A stretch of 47,019 bases of DNA from Oscillospiraceae bacterium (GCA_017469795.1 JAFUFT010000024.1:1-47019), one strand, 5' to 3'. Positions 33,223-42,752 are shown, numbered from the stretch's first letter. A program made the numbers and translations. The notes: a model not told the origin generated them from the letters alone.

Positions 33223-34695
33223 TTACAGCGCCTGATAGATCTCTTTCAGGGCAGGATACAGGGAACGGAACACCTGATACTTCTCCTCATACCGGCTGGT
33301 CAGCTCCGGTTCCGGCAAAATTTGTCCGCAGAATCGGACAGCTTTTCCGGTGGCTTCATCCAGGGAAGCATACTGGCCGCGGCCGAAGCCGGCGAGCAGC
33401 GCGCCTCCGAGGCCCGGGCCCTGCTCCTCCTCCAGCTGATCCAGACGGACATTCAGGGTGTTTGCCAGGATTGTTTTCCACACATCGGATTTCGCACCGC
33501 CGCCGCAGAGGGTGCTGCGGTCCACGGTGATGCCCAGGGCACGGGCGGATTCTACCATGTCCCGGAAGGCGAAGGCTACGCCCTCCAGTACTGCCTGGGT
33601 CATGTCCGCTCTTGTGGTGTCCATGCTCATGCCGATAAAAGCACCCCGCGCCGCCGGGTCGTTGTGGGGCGCCCGTTCTCCCATGAGATAGGGCAGGAAA
33701 TAGACGTGGTTTTTACCCAGCTTGTCTGGATCGATCTCCGCCTGGAGACCGTTGTAGTCGGTGGTTTTGCATACGTCCTCCACCCACCATTTCAGGCACG
33801 AGGCGGCGGAAAGCATGCAGCCCATCAGGTGGTAGTTGCCAGCCGCGTGGTTGAAGGCGTGGGTGGCGTTGACCGGATCCATGCGGAACGCCTCGCAGGG
33901 CAGGAAAACCGTGCCGGAAGTGCCCAGTGACAGGTTGCACTGTCCCTCGTGGAGGCACCCGGTGCCGATGGCAGCGGCGGCATTGTCTCCCGCACCCGCC
34001 ACTACCTTTACAGTTTCGGGCAGGCCCAGCTTTGCCGCCACATCGGGCAGGAGATTTCCAACAATATCAAAGCTCTCATGGAGCTCCGGCATCTGGGATT
34101 CACGGAGACCGCAGATGTCCAGCATCTCTTTGCTCCATTGCCTGTTGGCTATGTCCAAGAGCAGCATCCCGGCCGCGTCGGAGTAGTCGGTGACGTAGTT
34201 CCCGGTGAGCTTGAAGTTTACATAATCCTTCGGGAGCAGGACTTTGTCGATCTTTGCAAACAGCTCCGGCTCATGTTTCTTCATCCAGAGAAGCTTTGGC
34301 GCGGTAAACCCCGCAAAAGCAATATTGCCGGTATGTTCCAGCAGGAAGTCCTTCCCGATCTCGTAATTGAGGTAGTCGGTCTCCTTTGCGGTACGTCCGT
34401 CATTCCAGAGGATGGCCGGCCGGAGGACGTTCCCTTCCTTGTCCACCGCCACTAAGCCGTGCATCTGACCGGCTGCGCCGATGCCGCCCACTTGGTTAGG
34501 GTCGATACCGGCGATCAGTTCCGGAATGCCGTCACAGATTGCACTCCACCAGTCCTGAGGATTCTGCTGGGACCATCCGGGCTGGGGGAACTCCAGAGGA
34601 TAGAAGCGGGAAATGGAATGAACGACTTTGCCTTCCGCGCTCACCAAAAGCAGTTTGACTGCAGAAGTTCCCAAATCAATACCAATGTCATACAT
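33223..34695 (-). CDS. xylB: Xylulokinase
   Basis: A 490-residue FGGY-family kinase that phosphorylates D-xylulose to xylulose 5-phosphate. It shows the N-terminal phosphate motif DIGIDLGTS (3-11), the substrate segment GQMHG (76-80), the catalytic Asp in GAGDNAAAAIGTG (D237) and the C-terminal adenosine motif GGGAKS. The open frame runs to 34989, but the start MYDIGIDLGT at 34695 matches the family and has GAGAGGG upstream. Second gene of the xylA-xylB operon; 94 bp separate it from xylA. Confidence 0.94.
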   Translation of the reverse strand: MYDIGIDLGTSAVKLLLVSAEGKVVHSISRFYPLEFPQPGWSQQNPQDWWSAICDGIPELIAGIDPNQVGGIGAAGQMHGLVAVDKEGNVLRPAILWNDGRTAKETDYLNYEIGKDFLLEHTGNIAFAGFTAPKLLWMKKHEPELFAKIDKVLLPKDYVNFKLTGNYVTDYSDAAGMLLLDIANRQWSKEMLDICGLRESQMPELHESFDIVGNLLPDVAAKLGLPETVKVVAGAGDNAAAAIGTGCLHEGQCNLSLGTSGTVFLPCEAFRMDPVNATHAFNHAAGNYHLMGCMLSAASCLKWWVEDVCKTTDYNGLQAEIDPDKLGKNHVYFLPYLMGERAPHNDPAARGAFIGMSMDTTRADMTQAVLEGVAFAFRDMVESARALGITVDRSTLCGGGAKSDVWKTILANTLNVRLDQLEEEQGPGLGGALLAGFGRGQYASLDEATGKAVRFCGQILPEPELTSRYEEKYQVFRSLYPALKEIYQAL

Positions 34696-34727
34696 ATCTT
34701 GATCCCTCTCAAGTACCGTATTTGTCA

Positions 34728-34761
34728 CCGGGCGCAGCGCCATGATGTACGCTGCGCCCGG
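34728..34761 (-). terminator. Intercistronic hairpin between xylA and xylB
   Basis: CCGGGCGCAGCG and its perfect complement flank a 10-nt loop. No T-run follows on the minus strand, so it may stabilise xylA mRNA or lower xylB expression rather than end transcription. Confidence 0.55.
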
Positions 34762-34789
34762 ATTTGTCTGCGTATGAATGGGAAAACGA

Positions 34790-36109
34790 TCAGGAGAACA
34801 GCACCTGATTGACCACGCTCTCCAGATATTCCTGGCGGCCGGAGCCGGGGAGACCGGGGGCGCCCAGCTGATCGGCATAGGCGGCAAGCTCCTCCAGGGT
34901 GGTCTCGCCGGAGCGGATCTTCGCGCCGATGCCCGTCTTGTAGGAGGCGTAACGGTCCTCCACAAACTGGTCCAGACGCCCGTCCTCAATCAGGGCTGCA
35001 GCCTTGATCAGGCCCAGAGCGAAGGTGTCCATACCGAGAATGTAGGCGTGGAACATGTCCTCGTAGGTGTTGGAGGGGCGGCGATTCTTGGAGTCAAAGT
35101 TGAAACCGCCGGTGAGGCCGCCGTTCTTCAGCACCTCATACATGCACATGGTGGCCTCGTAGACGCTCCAGGGGAACTCGTCAGTGTCCCAGCCAAGGAG
35201 GGTATCGCCCTGGTTGGCATCGATGGAGCCCAGCATCCCGTTGATGGCGGAGATGCGGAGGTCGTGCTGGAAGGTGTGGCCCGCCAGGGTGGCATGGTTG
35301 GCCTCAATGTTCATCTTGAAGTCCTTGTCCAGTCCGTACTGCCGCAGGAAGCCGATGGCGGTGGCGGCGTCGAAGTCGTACTGATGCTTCATGGGCTCCT
35401 TGGGCTTGGGCTCGATGTAGAAGTCGCCGGTGAAGCCGATGGAACGGCCATAGTCCACAGCCAGGTGCATGAGCCGGGCGATGTTCTCCTGCTCAAATTT
35501 CACATCGGTGTTGAGAAGGGTCTCATAGCCTTCCCGGCCGCCCCAGAACACATAGCCCCGGCCGCCCAGCTTGACGGTGATGTCCAGAGCTTTCTTGACC
35601 TGTGCTGCGGCGAAGCAGAACACGTCGGCGGAGTTGGAGGAGCCGGCGCCGTTCATGAAGCGGGGATTGCCGAACATATTGGCGGTACCCCACAGGCACT
35701 TGATGTCGGTGCCCTGCATCTTCTCGAGAATGTAATCGGAGATCTCATCCAGCCGCTGGTTGGTTACCTTGATGTCGTCGGCTTCGGGGACCAGATCTAC
35801 GTCATGGAAGCAGAAGTACTTGATGCCGACCTTTTTCATGAACTCAAAGCCTGCGTCCACTTTGGCTTTGGCGTGCTCCATGGTGCCTTTTTCCGAGGCC
35901 CCGAAGGACTTGTCCGCGGTATCGCGGCCGAACATATCGGTGCCGGCGGCGCCCAGATTGTGCCACCAGGCCATGGCAAAGGGCAGGTGCTCGCTCATCT
36001 TCTTGCCGAGGATCATACGGTCGGCGTCATAGTATTTGAAGGCCAGAGGATTCTTGCTTGCGGGGCCCTCGTAGGGGATCACGGGAATATTCGCAAAGAT
36101 CTCAGACAT
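34790..36109 (-). CDS. xylA: Xylose isomerase
   Basis: A 439-residue enzyme of the class II (long) xylose isomerases, which convert D-xylose to D-xylulose with two divalent metals. The catalytic His is in YFCFHDVDL (H102); AWWH at 47-50 and the metal-ligand segment [17 protein letters not shown] are typical. The start has AGGAGG 8 nt upstream. Its promoter and an AraC-type operator lie in the divergent region to the regulator gene, which makes xylose the likely inducer. Confidence 0.96.
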   Translation of the reverse strand: MSEIFANIPVIPYEGPASKNPLAFKYYDADRMILGKKMSEHLPFAMAWWHNLGAAGTDMFGRDTADKSFGASEKGTMEHAKAKVDAGFEFMKKVGIKYFCFHDVDLVPEADDIKVTNQRLDEISDYILEKMQGTDIKCLWGTANMFGNPRFMNGAGSSNSADVFCFAAAQVKKALDITVKLGGRGYVFWGGREGYETLLNTDVKFEQENIARLMHLAVDYGRSIGFTGDFYIEPKPKEPMKHQYDFDAATAIGFLRQYGLDKDFKMNIEANHATLAGHTFQHDLRISAINGMLGSIDANQGDTLLGWDTDEFPWSVYEATMCMYEVLKNGGLTGGFNFDSKNRRPSNTYEDMFHAYILGMDTFALGLIKAAALIEDGRLDQFVEDRYASYKTGIGAKIRSGETTLEELAAYADQLGAPGLPGSGRQEYLESVVNQVLFS

Positions 36110-36141
36110 AACAGTTACCTCCTGATTGTTTTTGTATCTAT

Positions 36142-36170
36142 ATTATAGGATGGAACCGGACGCAGAGCAA
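36142..36170 (-). promoter_or_regulatory. xylA promoter
   Basis: On the minus strand TTGCTC (36165-36170), a 17-bp spacer and TATAAT (36142-36147). The first AraC-type repeat begins 2 bp upstream of the -35 box. Confidence 0.8.
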
Positions 36171-36172
36171 TT

Positions 36173-36210
36173 ACAATCGTGCGATTTGCGTCCGACAATC
36201 TTGCGATTTT
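36173..36210. promoter_or_regulatory. Direct-repeat operator for the AraC regulator
   Basis: A 16-bp direct repeat, ACAATCGTGCGATTTG (36173-36188) and ACAATCTTGCGATTTT (36195-36210), has two mismatches and a 22-bp period, two turns of the helix. This is the geometry of AraC/XylR sites. The first copy abuts the xylA -35 box (activation); the second covers the regulator's own -35 box (autorepression). Confidence 0.7.
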
Positions 36211-36228
36211 TAGGATTTGTGGTATAAT
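36201..36228 (+). promoter_or_regulatory. Promoter of AraC regulator gene
   Basis: TTGCGA (36201-36206), a 16-bp spacer and TATAAT (36223-36228). The -35 box lies inside the second operator repeat. Confidence 0.75.
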
Positions 36229-36256
36229 AAGCGAAGCAGCAGAAGGGAGGATCGAC

Positions 36257-37201
36257 ATGGGTAATGAATATGAGGTGGTGGCCTATGAAAAACTCCGGCA
36301 TTTCAAGGTGTTCCTCAACCGCATCACCTACCGGAATTTTCATATCCACAGCGCATTTGAGTTGGAACTGATTCTGGAAGGGGCAGGACAACTGAATCTG
36401 CGGGATTCCCATATTGCGCTGACGCCCGGTGCGCTGGTGATCCTCAATCCCAACGAGCCCCATGAAATCGACGCATCGGACGGCGTTCTCGCAGTGATCT
36501 TTCAGGTGTCCCAGCACTTCTGCCAGGATTATGTTCCCACGTTCCGGCATCTGATGTTCCATCAGTCAGACGTGTCTGCCTGCTTCAGCCGGGATGACGC
36601 GCTGTATCAGCGCTGTTGCGAGTTGGTGTGTAAGGCGTCACTCTGTTATCTCCGGGAGGAGGAGGGGTTCGACCTGGGCTGTATCTCTTACATTACCGAT
36701 CTGTTCCGCAAGCTGGTGGGAAGCGTTCCCCACGAGGTGCTGACCAGTCAGGACCGGAACAAACGAAAAAAACGCATCCAGCGGATCACCCGACTGACGG
36801 ACTATCTGGACGAAAACTATCTGTCGCCGGTCCGGTTGCGGGATTTGGCTGAGCTGGAGGGACTGACGCCCACCCATGTATCCCATCTGTTTACAGACTA
36901 TTATGGGATCTCCTTTCAGGAGTATCTGAACAATCTACGGTTTGAAAAGGCCATGACCTGTCTGCGCAATACCCAGCTTTCCCAGGTGGAGATTGCGGAG
37001 AGCAGCGGCTTTTCCGATCCCAAGTATCTCAACCGGACCATCCAGAAACGGCTGGGCTGCAGTTTGCGGGAGTATCAGGAGCAGCTGGCGGATAACAGCG
37101 GCGGCGCGGTCCCCTACGGAGACCAGTCCCCGCTGGAGTACTGGTACCCCCCGGAGGACAGCATCGGTCCCATTGAGGAATTTCTCAAAGAACTGCGGTA
37201 A
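36257..37201 (+). CDS. AraC-family regulator, probably of xylose genes
   Basis: A 314-residue protein with an N-terminal cupin sensor (about 25-75: NFHIHSAFELELILEGAGQL, then TPGALVILNPNEPHEI) and two C-terminal helix-turn-helix units (about 183-275) with the AraC signature VSHLFTDYYGISFQEYL and EIAESSGFSDPKYLNRTIQKRLG. The start at 36257 has AAGGGAGG upstream; the longer frame begins before the promoter. Divergent to xylA-xylB, with paired operator repeats between them, so it likely activates them on xylose and limits itself. It ends at a bidirectional terminator. Confidence 0.9.
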   Translation: MGNEYEVVAYEKLRHFKVFLNRITYRNFHIHSAFELELILEGAGQLNLRDSHIALTPGALVILNPNEPHEIDASDGVLAVIFQVSQHFCQDYVPTFRHLMFHQSDVSACFSRDDALYQRCCELVCKASLCYLREEEGFDLGCISYITDLFRKLVGSVPHEVLTSQDRNKRKKRIQRITRLTDYLDENYLSPVRLRDLAELEGLTPTHVSHLFTDYYGISFQEYLNNLRFEKAMTCLRNTQLSQVEIAESSGFSDPKYLNRTIQKRLGCSLREYQEQLADNSGGAVPYGDQSPLEYWYPPEDSIGPIEEFLKELR

Positions 37202-37204
37202 AAG

Positions 37205-37240
37205 AAGGAACGCGCTCTCATTTTGAGAGCGCGTTCCTTT
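37205..37240. terminator. Bidirectional terminator, AraC / MFS
   Basis: A 16-bp perfect stem (AAGGAACGCGCTCTCA and complement) lies between the converging genes, with T-rich exit on both sides. Confidence 0.9.
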
Positions 37241-37270
37241 GTATGGGGGATGTGAAAGAAAGATAGCGAA

Positions 37271-38572
37271 TCAGTTGCGGCCAATCATCGTGTCATCCAC
37301 AGTGGTGATCAGGATCAGCGCAATGACAGTCAGCACAGCCAGAACGCCATATGCCATGGCATAGGAGGCGCTGCGGCCGATGATGCCGACGATAGAGACG
37401 CCCAGCGCGCCCACCGCGGCCACCATGGGCTTGAGGACTTTGTAGGCCATGGGGAAGTCATACCGGCCCCAGATGGTGTTGGTCAGAGAAACCAGATAGT
37501 TGGCCGCGCCGCCCAGCATGATGGCCAGGAAGGGAAGGCTCAGGAACTTGGTGGGGGTGGTGGGGATCAGGTTCAGCACGATGGCAACGATGGCGGTGCA
37601 CATGGTGATCTGAATGGCTTTCTTGGGTCCCAGCTTGGCATCCAGGATGCCGCAGCCGACGCTGCCCAGGCAGGCCAGAATGCCGGCGATGCCCAGCATG
37701 GCGAAGATGATGGGGGCGGGGCCGCCGTTCTCATCCACATAGCCAGCCTGGATCATACGGGGCACGAAGTTGGTCATGATGCCGAGAGAAAGCAGCTCCA
37801 TGACGCCCAGGCTCAGGCCGATGACCCACACTTTGCCGGTGGAGAAGAGCTTCTTGACGGTCCAGGGGGAGGTCTTCATGTACTCCAGCCCCAGAGCCAG
37901 CTCTTTCTTGGCCTCTTCGCTGTCAAACTTGTGGTTGTTGTCCGGGAAGGCGCCGGCCTGCTCGGGATAGTCACGAACGAAGATAGCGACCAGCACGCAC
38001 AGCGCGAAGGAAGCCACCGCGTAGATGGTGTAAACCGCGGGAAGACCGCCGTGGGCCACAATATTGCCCATCAGGTTGGCAGTCACGGCGGCGGACAGGG
38101 GGAAGCCGATGGTGACCCAGCCCATGGCGATGCCCTTCTTGCGGGGGAACCAGTTGGAGACCACGTTCAGGGAGCAGATGTAGCAGAAGCCCATGCCGCC
38201 CACAGCGGAGACCGCCAGACAGATGAAATACACGGCAGGGGAGGAAGCACGGCCCCAGAACAGGCAGGCGATGCCGGTGATCAGCAGGGAGATGGCCCAG
38301 CTCCAGCGGATGGAAATCTTGCTGGACAGCACACCCCACAGGGCTGCGCCGGCCACGGCGATCCACGCGGTGATGGTGGAGAAGCCGTAAAGCATTCCGG
38401 TGTTCCAGCCGTGCATTCCGGCAAACACGTCAATGACCACGTTCAGGGAGTCGTTGATCAGGGAAGAATCCAAAAAGATGCACAGGAAGGTCAGGATCAG
38501 CATGCCCCAACCCTTGACGCCGAAATTGGCGGAAATTAAGCTGATGTCTTGCTCTTGTTTTTTAGTTTCCAT
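37271..38572 (-). CDS. MFS transporter, OFA/OxlT-like
   Basis: A 433-residue major-facilitator permease with twelve helices and a central cytoplasmic loop (about 200-235). The signature region FPRKKGIAMGWVTIGFPLSAAV and the overall pattern resemble the oxalate/formate antiporter family and the bile-acid transporter BaiG. The ATG at 38572 is 8 nt from GGAG; a TTG two codons earlier is too close to it. Last gene of the flavodoxin-ADH-OYE operon, so it probably carries the substrate or product of those enzymes. Confidence 0.88.
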   Translation of the reverse strand: METKKQEQDISLISANFGVKGWGMLILTFLCIFLDSSLINDSLNVVIDVFAGMHGWNTGMLYGFSTITAWIAVAGAALWGVLSSKISIRWSWAISLLITGIACLFWGRASSPAVYFICLAVSAVGGMGFCYICSLNVVSNWFPRKKGIAMGWVTIGFPLSAAVTANLMGNIVAHGGLPAVYTIYAVASFALCVLVAIFVRDYPEQAGAFPDNNHKFDSEEAKKELALGLEYMKTSPWTVKKLFSTGKVWVIGLSLGVMELLSLGIMTNFVPRMIQAGYVDENGGPAPIIFAMLGIAGILACLGSVGCGILDAKLGPKKAIQITMCTAIVAIVLNLIPTTPTKFLSLPFLAIMLGGAANYLVSLTNTIWGRYDFPMAYKVLKPMVAAVGALGVSIVGIIGRSASYAMAYGVLAVLTVIALILITTVDDTMIGRN

Positions 38573-38629
38573 ATCCAATTCTCCTTTATGACCCGCAGGG
38601 CTTCGCCCTCCGGGCGTTTCTCCTAAGAA

Positions 38630-40543
38630 TTACAGGTTTACAGCGGCGTAGTAGGCCTCCTTGGTGGCCTGCTCCACGGTCCGGGCACGGACGCAGTCGC
38701 CGATCTCGACAAATTCCACAGCGGTACCGATGAAGGAATCGGCCTCGTCCGCCTTGGGCTTCATGCCGGCGGCAAGCACCACGTCGTCGGCGGTAACAGT
38801 CTCTTCCTTGCCGTCCTTTACATAGGTGACGGAGGTGGCGGTGACAGACTGGCAGCGGGCGCCGCAGAGGGTCGTAAAGTTGGGCTCGTTGCCGATCTCC
38901 ACCATGAGCTCGTCCCGATGGGTCTTGGAGGCGTCGGGAGCCAGGGCGGACTGCATTTCAATGACAGTGACCTTCTTGCCCAGCTTGGCCAGATGAAGGG
39001 CCGTCTCACAGCCTACCTGGCCGCCGCCGATGACGATGACGGTATCGCCCAGCTTGTCCTCGCTGCCATAGACAGAGGTAGCAACCTTGGCGTTCTCCAC
39101 GCCGGGCACCGGCAGAATCAGCGGCTCTGCGCCGATGGCGACCAGCACTGCGTCAAATCCGGCAATGTCGGCGGGGGTGGCCTTGGTGTTCAGACGGACC
39201 TCAATGGGCCGCTTCTCCACCTGCTTCACCAGCCAGTTCTTGTAGATAGCGAGCGGATATTTGAAGGACACATAGTCGGCGAAAATGATGGCACCGCCCA
39301 GATGGTCCTTTGCCTCGAACAGGGTGACCTGATGGCCCCGGTCCGCGGCGACACAGGCGGCCTTCATGCCCGCGGGACCGCCGCCGATGACGGCGACCTT
39401 CTTGGCGGGGCCGGGCTCCTTGACCAGCTTGCTGAGGCACGCGTCCAGGCCGGCCTCAGGATTCACGGCACAGCGGAACTGATGGCCGTAAACCGTGGAG
39501 TCGTGGCAGCGCATGCACTTGATGCAGGGGATCACATCGTCGCCGTGACCGGCCATGGCTTTGTGGATCATTTCGGGATCGGCGATCAGCTGACGGGCCA
39601 TGGTGACCAGGTCTGCCTTGCCCTCCCGGAGGATCTCTTCGGCGGCGTCCAGAGACTCCACCGCGCCAAGGGCCACGATGGGCACATGGATCCGGCCGGA
39701 CTTCTTGAAGGCCTCTGCGACCTCGATATTGGGCATGGGAGGCCGGAAGCCGCAGGGATGTACCCAGGTCATCCACTTGGCGTTGTGCATGCCTGCGGAC
39801 ACCTGCAGGATGTCCAGATGGTCCTGGATCAGCTCGCCGATGCGGATGCCTTCCTCGATGTCAATGCCGCCTTCCTCAAACTCAGTGCCGGAGATGCGGA
39901 CCTCGATGAGGAGCTTTTTGCCCACACGGGCGCGGATGGCGTCGAGGATCTCAATGAGATAGCGGCAGCGGTTTTCTGTAGAGCCGCCGTACTCGTCGGT
40001 GCGCTTGTTGGTCAGAGGAGAGAGGAACTGCGCCAGGGGGACGCTGTGGCCGGAGTGGATCAGAATGGCGTCAAAGCCGCAGTCCACCAGGTCGGCGGCC
40101 GCCTGGGCCCACTCTTCCTTGAAGGCTTCCATCGCCTCCCGGGTGATCTCGTGGCCCTCGGCCCAGCCCATGATGGAGCAGCCGTCAGAGACGGTATAGC
40201 CCTCCGGGAAAATGCCGATGAGCTCCATGGAGATCTTGGCGCCGTAGAAGTGAACGCGCTCCACCAGCTCCATGAGCTTGTTGCGGTGGTTGGGCTGATT
40301 CACGTCCCATGCGGTGTTCTGACCGTCGTCGGTCACATCCTTACCGGTCTTGAGACCCGCCACAGTGACCATGCCCACGCCCGCCCGGGCGCGGCTCTCA
40401 AAGAAGGAGATGGCGTCCTCGGAGGGATACAGCTCTCCGTTGGAGAGGGAATGCATGGTGGAGGGAGCGGAGACAATGCGGTTTTTGAATAGAACTCCGT
40501 TGATCCGGGCGGGGGTCATGGAATAGGGATAATTGTTTGCCAT
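38630..40543 (-). CDS. OYE-family FMN/FAD/iron-sulfur reductase 2
   Basis: A 637-residue reductase with an OYE barrel (about 5-335), 4Fe-4S ligands C340, C343, C346 and C358, FAD motif GGGPAG (387-392) and a second nucleotide site VIVIGGGQVGCETA. It belongs to the 2,4-dienoyl-CoA reductase/BaiCD-BaiH group. The active-site loop is IHSGHSVPLAQFLSP (162-176): the first His is kept but the usual Tyr (HxxxGY) is Val. It lacks the Met-rich insert of the first OYE. It lies 12 bp after the alcohol dehydrogenase, with AAGGAGG upstream, and is co-transcribed with it. Confidence 0.91.
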   Translation of the reverse strand: MANNYPYSMTPARINGVLFKNRIVSAPSTMHSLSNGELYPSEDAISFFESRARAGVGMVTVAGLKTGKDVTDDGQNTAWDVNQPNHRNKLMELVERVHFYGAKISMELIGIFPEGYTVSDGCSIMGWAEGHEITREAMEAFKEEWAQAAADLVDCGFDAILIHSGHSVPLAQFLSPLTNKRTDEYGGSTENRCRYLIEILDAIRARVGKKLLIEVRISGTEFEEGGIDIEEGIRIGELIQDHLDILQVSAGMHNAKWMTWVHPCGFRPPMPNIEVAEAFKKSGRIHVPIVALGAVESLDAAEEILREGKADLVTMARQLIADPEMIHKAMAGHGDDVIPCIKCMRCHDSTVYGHQFRCAVNPEAGLDACLSKLVKEPGPAKKVAVIGGGPAGMKAACVAADRGHQVTLFEAKDHLGGAIIFADYVSFKYPLAIYKNWLVKQVEKRPIEVRLNTKATPADIAGFDAVLVAIGAEPLILPVPGVENAKVATSVYGSEDKLGDTVIVIGGGQVGCETALHLAKLGKKVTVIEMQSALAPDASKTHRDELMVEIGNEPNFTTLCGARCQSVTATSVTYVKDGKEETVTADDVVLAAGMKPKADEADSFIGTAVEFVEIGDCVRARTVEQATKEAYYAAVNL

Positions 40544-40555
40544 GATGAAGCCTCC

Positions 40556-41617
40556 TTACAGCGAGGGATCGATGAGGATCTTCAGCATGCCTCTGCGATC
40601 CTGGCGGTTCAGGCCCAACTCCACGGCCTTGTCCAGCGGGATGATGTCGGTGACCATGTTGGGGAACTTCATTTTGCCGGAGGCGACCATGTCGAGATAG
40701 ATATTCACGTCCTCTTCGGTGTAGGTGAAGGAGAACTGGAAGTTGGGCTCATGGATGGAGAACTGGCCGGGAACCAGGTTATGCATGGGCTCCTGGATGG
40801 TGCCGATGATGGAGACCTGTCCGCCGGGCTTCACGCACTTGTACACGCAGTTGGCCAGGGAGGTCATGTTGCCCGCGCACTCGTAGACTACATCCGCACC
40901 CACGGGGGAGCCGAGGATCTTCTGGATTTCACCCTCCAGATCTTCGCACTCCTTGGAATTGATGAAGTAATCTGCGCCGTACTCTCTGAGGATGGGTTCC
41001 TTGGAGGAGTTGGTGCCCAGAACGATGATCTTGTTGGCGCCGGCAGCCTTCAGGCACTGGATTGCAGCCAGGCCAATGGGGCCGGTACCGGAGACAACCA
41101 CGTTGTCGCCGAACTTGAAGGCGGAGTTCCGCACACCGTGGAGGGAAACGCAAATCACGTCGAAAAGGACGGCGTCCTTCAGATCCACGCCCTCGGGAAC
41201 CTTCACCAGCATGGTGTGCTTCACGTCACGGACCAGCATATAAGGGGCATAGCCGCCGTCGGGGCCGCCGATGCCGGCGGTGCGGGGGAAGCCGTTGATG
41301 CAGATGTTGGTCTTGCCCTGGCGGCAGGAGGGGCAGTCCTCGGCGCAGTGAGACGGAGGTCCGCAGAGGATCACGTCGCCGACCTTGTAATCGGTGACAC
41401 CCTCGCCGACTTCCACCACGGTGCCCACGTTCTCATGGCCCAGGACCATGGGGAGCTGAACAAAGGGAGGCACCGCACCGGACTGATAGAATTCCACATC
41501 CGTGCCGCAGATGCCCACGTAGTTGATCTTCACGACCAGCTGGTTGGGGCCGGCGGTGGGCATGGGCCGGTCAACGATCCGGACGTCCTGCTTTCCATAC
41601 AATGCGACTGCTTTCAT
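40556..41617 (-). CDS. Zinc-dependent alcohol dehydrogenase
   Basis: A 353-residue medium-chain dehydrogenase. The catalytic zinc ligands C37 (GICGTD), H61-E62 (GHEN) and the structural zinc cysteines C91, C95, C98 and C106 are present. The NAD(P) motif is GTGPIG (177-182). It oxidises a secondary alcohol or reduces the ketone; the exact substrate is not given by the sequence, and sorbitol- or threonine-type dehydrogenases are related. Second gene of its operon, 63 bp after the flavodoxin gene. Confidence 0.93.
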   Translation of the reverse strand: MKAVALYGKQDVRIVDRPMPTAGPNQLVVKINYVGICGTDVEFYQSGAVPPFVQLPMVLGHENVGTVVEVGEGVTDYKVGDVILCGPPSHCAEDCPSCRQGKTNICINGFPRTAGIGGPDGGYAPYMLVRDVKHTMLVKVPEGVDLKDAVLFDVICVSLHGVRNSAFKFGDNVVVSGTGPIGLAAIQCLKAAGANKIIVLGTNSSKEPILREYGADYFINSKECEDLEGEIQKILGSPVGADVVYECAGNMTSLANCVYKCVKPGGQVSIIGTIQEPMHNLVPGQFSIHEPNFQFSFTYTEEDVNIYLDMVASGKMKFPNMVTDIIPLDKAVELGLNRQDRRGMLKILIDPSL

Positions 41618-41680
41618 AACTAAGAAACCCCTTTCAAATTCAAATCATGATTTCAATACTCAGTGTTTTCGGACCGTCAA

Positions 41681-42643
41681 TTATTCGGGCGTGCTGGCGG
41701 AGATAAACTCTCTGTATTTCTTCTTCCGCGCCTTGGCCTCCTCGGTCTGCATGGCGGCCCGGGCCTTGCCCTCATTGTTCTGAATGTCGTCGCCGTGGAT
41801 GAACTTGCCGGAGATGGCGTCGTGCATATGGGGGACCCACTTGTCCGCGTCATACTCAAAGACGTATTTGCCGTCCACGTTCTTCATGACGCCTTCCGTG
41901 CCGCAGAGGCAGCAGATGGCGGTTCCGTCTTCCTGCAGATAGAAGTTCTTGCTGTGGCACAAAGGACATACGCCGGGATCACCCTTGTAGTCCTCACCCG
42001 CGATGCCATGGGGGACGTTCAGCGTGCCGTTTTCCAACTTCCGGGCGGCCTCAGCCAGATTCAGGCCGATCTGATGGGCCCGGGCAACGGCTTCGTCGTT
42101 CATGATGATGTCCAGGGACCACTGGAAGACCTCGTTGTCAATGAGAGTCCACTTGGGGGTCATGGCCTGCGTGGCAAAGTCGCACTGGATCCGGGTGGCC
42201 CAGTCGGAGCCGCCGATGCCCATATAAGAGACGACCTTTTCCTTCAGGTACTTGGGATCGATGGGTTTGCCGCCCTGCTCCGCGATCTTCATGCCAATCA
42301 TCACGTTGCCGCGATCCAGACGGGGACCGAAGCGGTCCATCACGGTGTGGAAGATGCCGGGGGCGCAGCTCTCAAAGATCGGGACGGCCCAGATGATGCC
42401 ATCAGCGTCGTACATTTTGTCCACCAGCCACTGGAAGTCATCCTTCAGTACGCAGGCATTGCCGCGGCCGGAGAACAGGCCCATGACGCAGGCCTTGCAT
42501 CCGGTGCAGTGATTGATGTTGAGCTTGTGCAGATTGATGAATTCAACTTCCGCACCGGCCTCCTTGGCGGCCATCAGGGCCTCCTTGCACATGGCGTCAT
42601 TGCTTCCATTTTGCGTTCCAGCAGAGATTCCGAGTACCTTCAT
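41681..42643 (-). CDS. Flavodoxin-fold NAD(P)H reductase with zinc ribbon
   Basis: A 320-residue protein. The N-terminal part (1-200) is a FMN reductase-like flavodoxin fold: GTQNGSND (9-16) for FMN phosphate, CTGCKAC (46-52), and AVPIFESCAPG. The C-terminal part has a zinc ribbon C226-P-L-C229 ... C244-C-L-C247. Such iron-sulfur/flavin proteins move electrons to partner enzymes. It is the first gene of the operon and has AGGAGG. It may feed electrons to the OYE or reduce the substrate itself. Confidence 0.85.
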   Translation of the reverse strand: MKVLGISAGTQNGSNDAMCKEALMAAKEAGAEVEFINLHKLNINHCTGCKACVMGLFSGRGNACVLKDDFQWLVDKMYDADGIIWAVPIFESCAPGIFHTVMDRFGPRLDRGNVMIGMKIAEQGGKPIDPKYLKEKVVSYMGIGGSDWATRIQCDFATQAMTPKWTLIDNEVFQWSLDIIMNDEAVARAHQIGLNLAEAARKLENGTLNVPHGIAGEDYKGDPGVCPLCHSKNFYLQEDGTAICCLCGTEGVMKNVDGKYVFEYDADKWVPHMHDAISGKFIHGDDIQNNEGKARAAMQTEEAKARKKKYREFISASTPE

Positions 42644-42663
42644 TGTCGTATTCCTCCTTTTAC

Positions 42664-42685
42664 GATTGTGATTATTTTCACAATC
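42664..42685. promoter_or_regulatory. Inverted repeat in leader of flavodoxin gene
   Basis: GATTGTGA (42664-42671) and TCACAATC (42678-42685) are perfect complements around TTATTT. It lies just downstream of the promoter, so it may be an operator or an RNA hairpin near the ribosome site. Confidence 0.5.
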
Positions 42686-42687
42686 TC

Positions 42688-42716
42688 AGTATACCGGATA
42701 GACCGGAGTATGTGAA
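42688..42716 (-). promoter_or_regulatory. Promoter of flavodoxin-ADH-OYE-MFS operon
   Basis: On the minus strand TTCACA (42711-42716), a 17-bp spacer and TATACT (42688-42693). The -35 box is weak, as expected for an activated promoter. Confidence 0.65.
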
Positions 42717-42752
42717 ATACCTTTTCTCAGCATTATCCATAACCAAACCGGA

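Noticed and set aside
34728..34761. Full terminator between xylA and xylB
   Set aside because: The stem is strong but no T-run follows on the minus strand, and xylB has no separate promoter that I can see.
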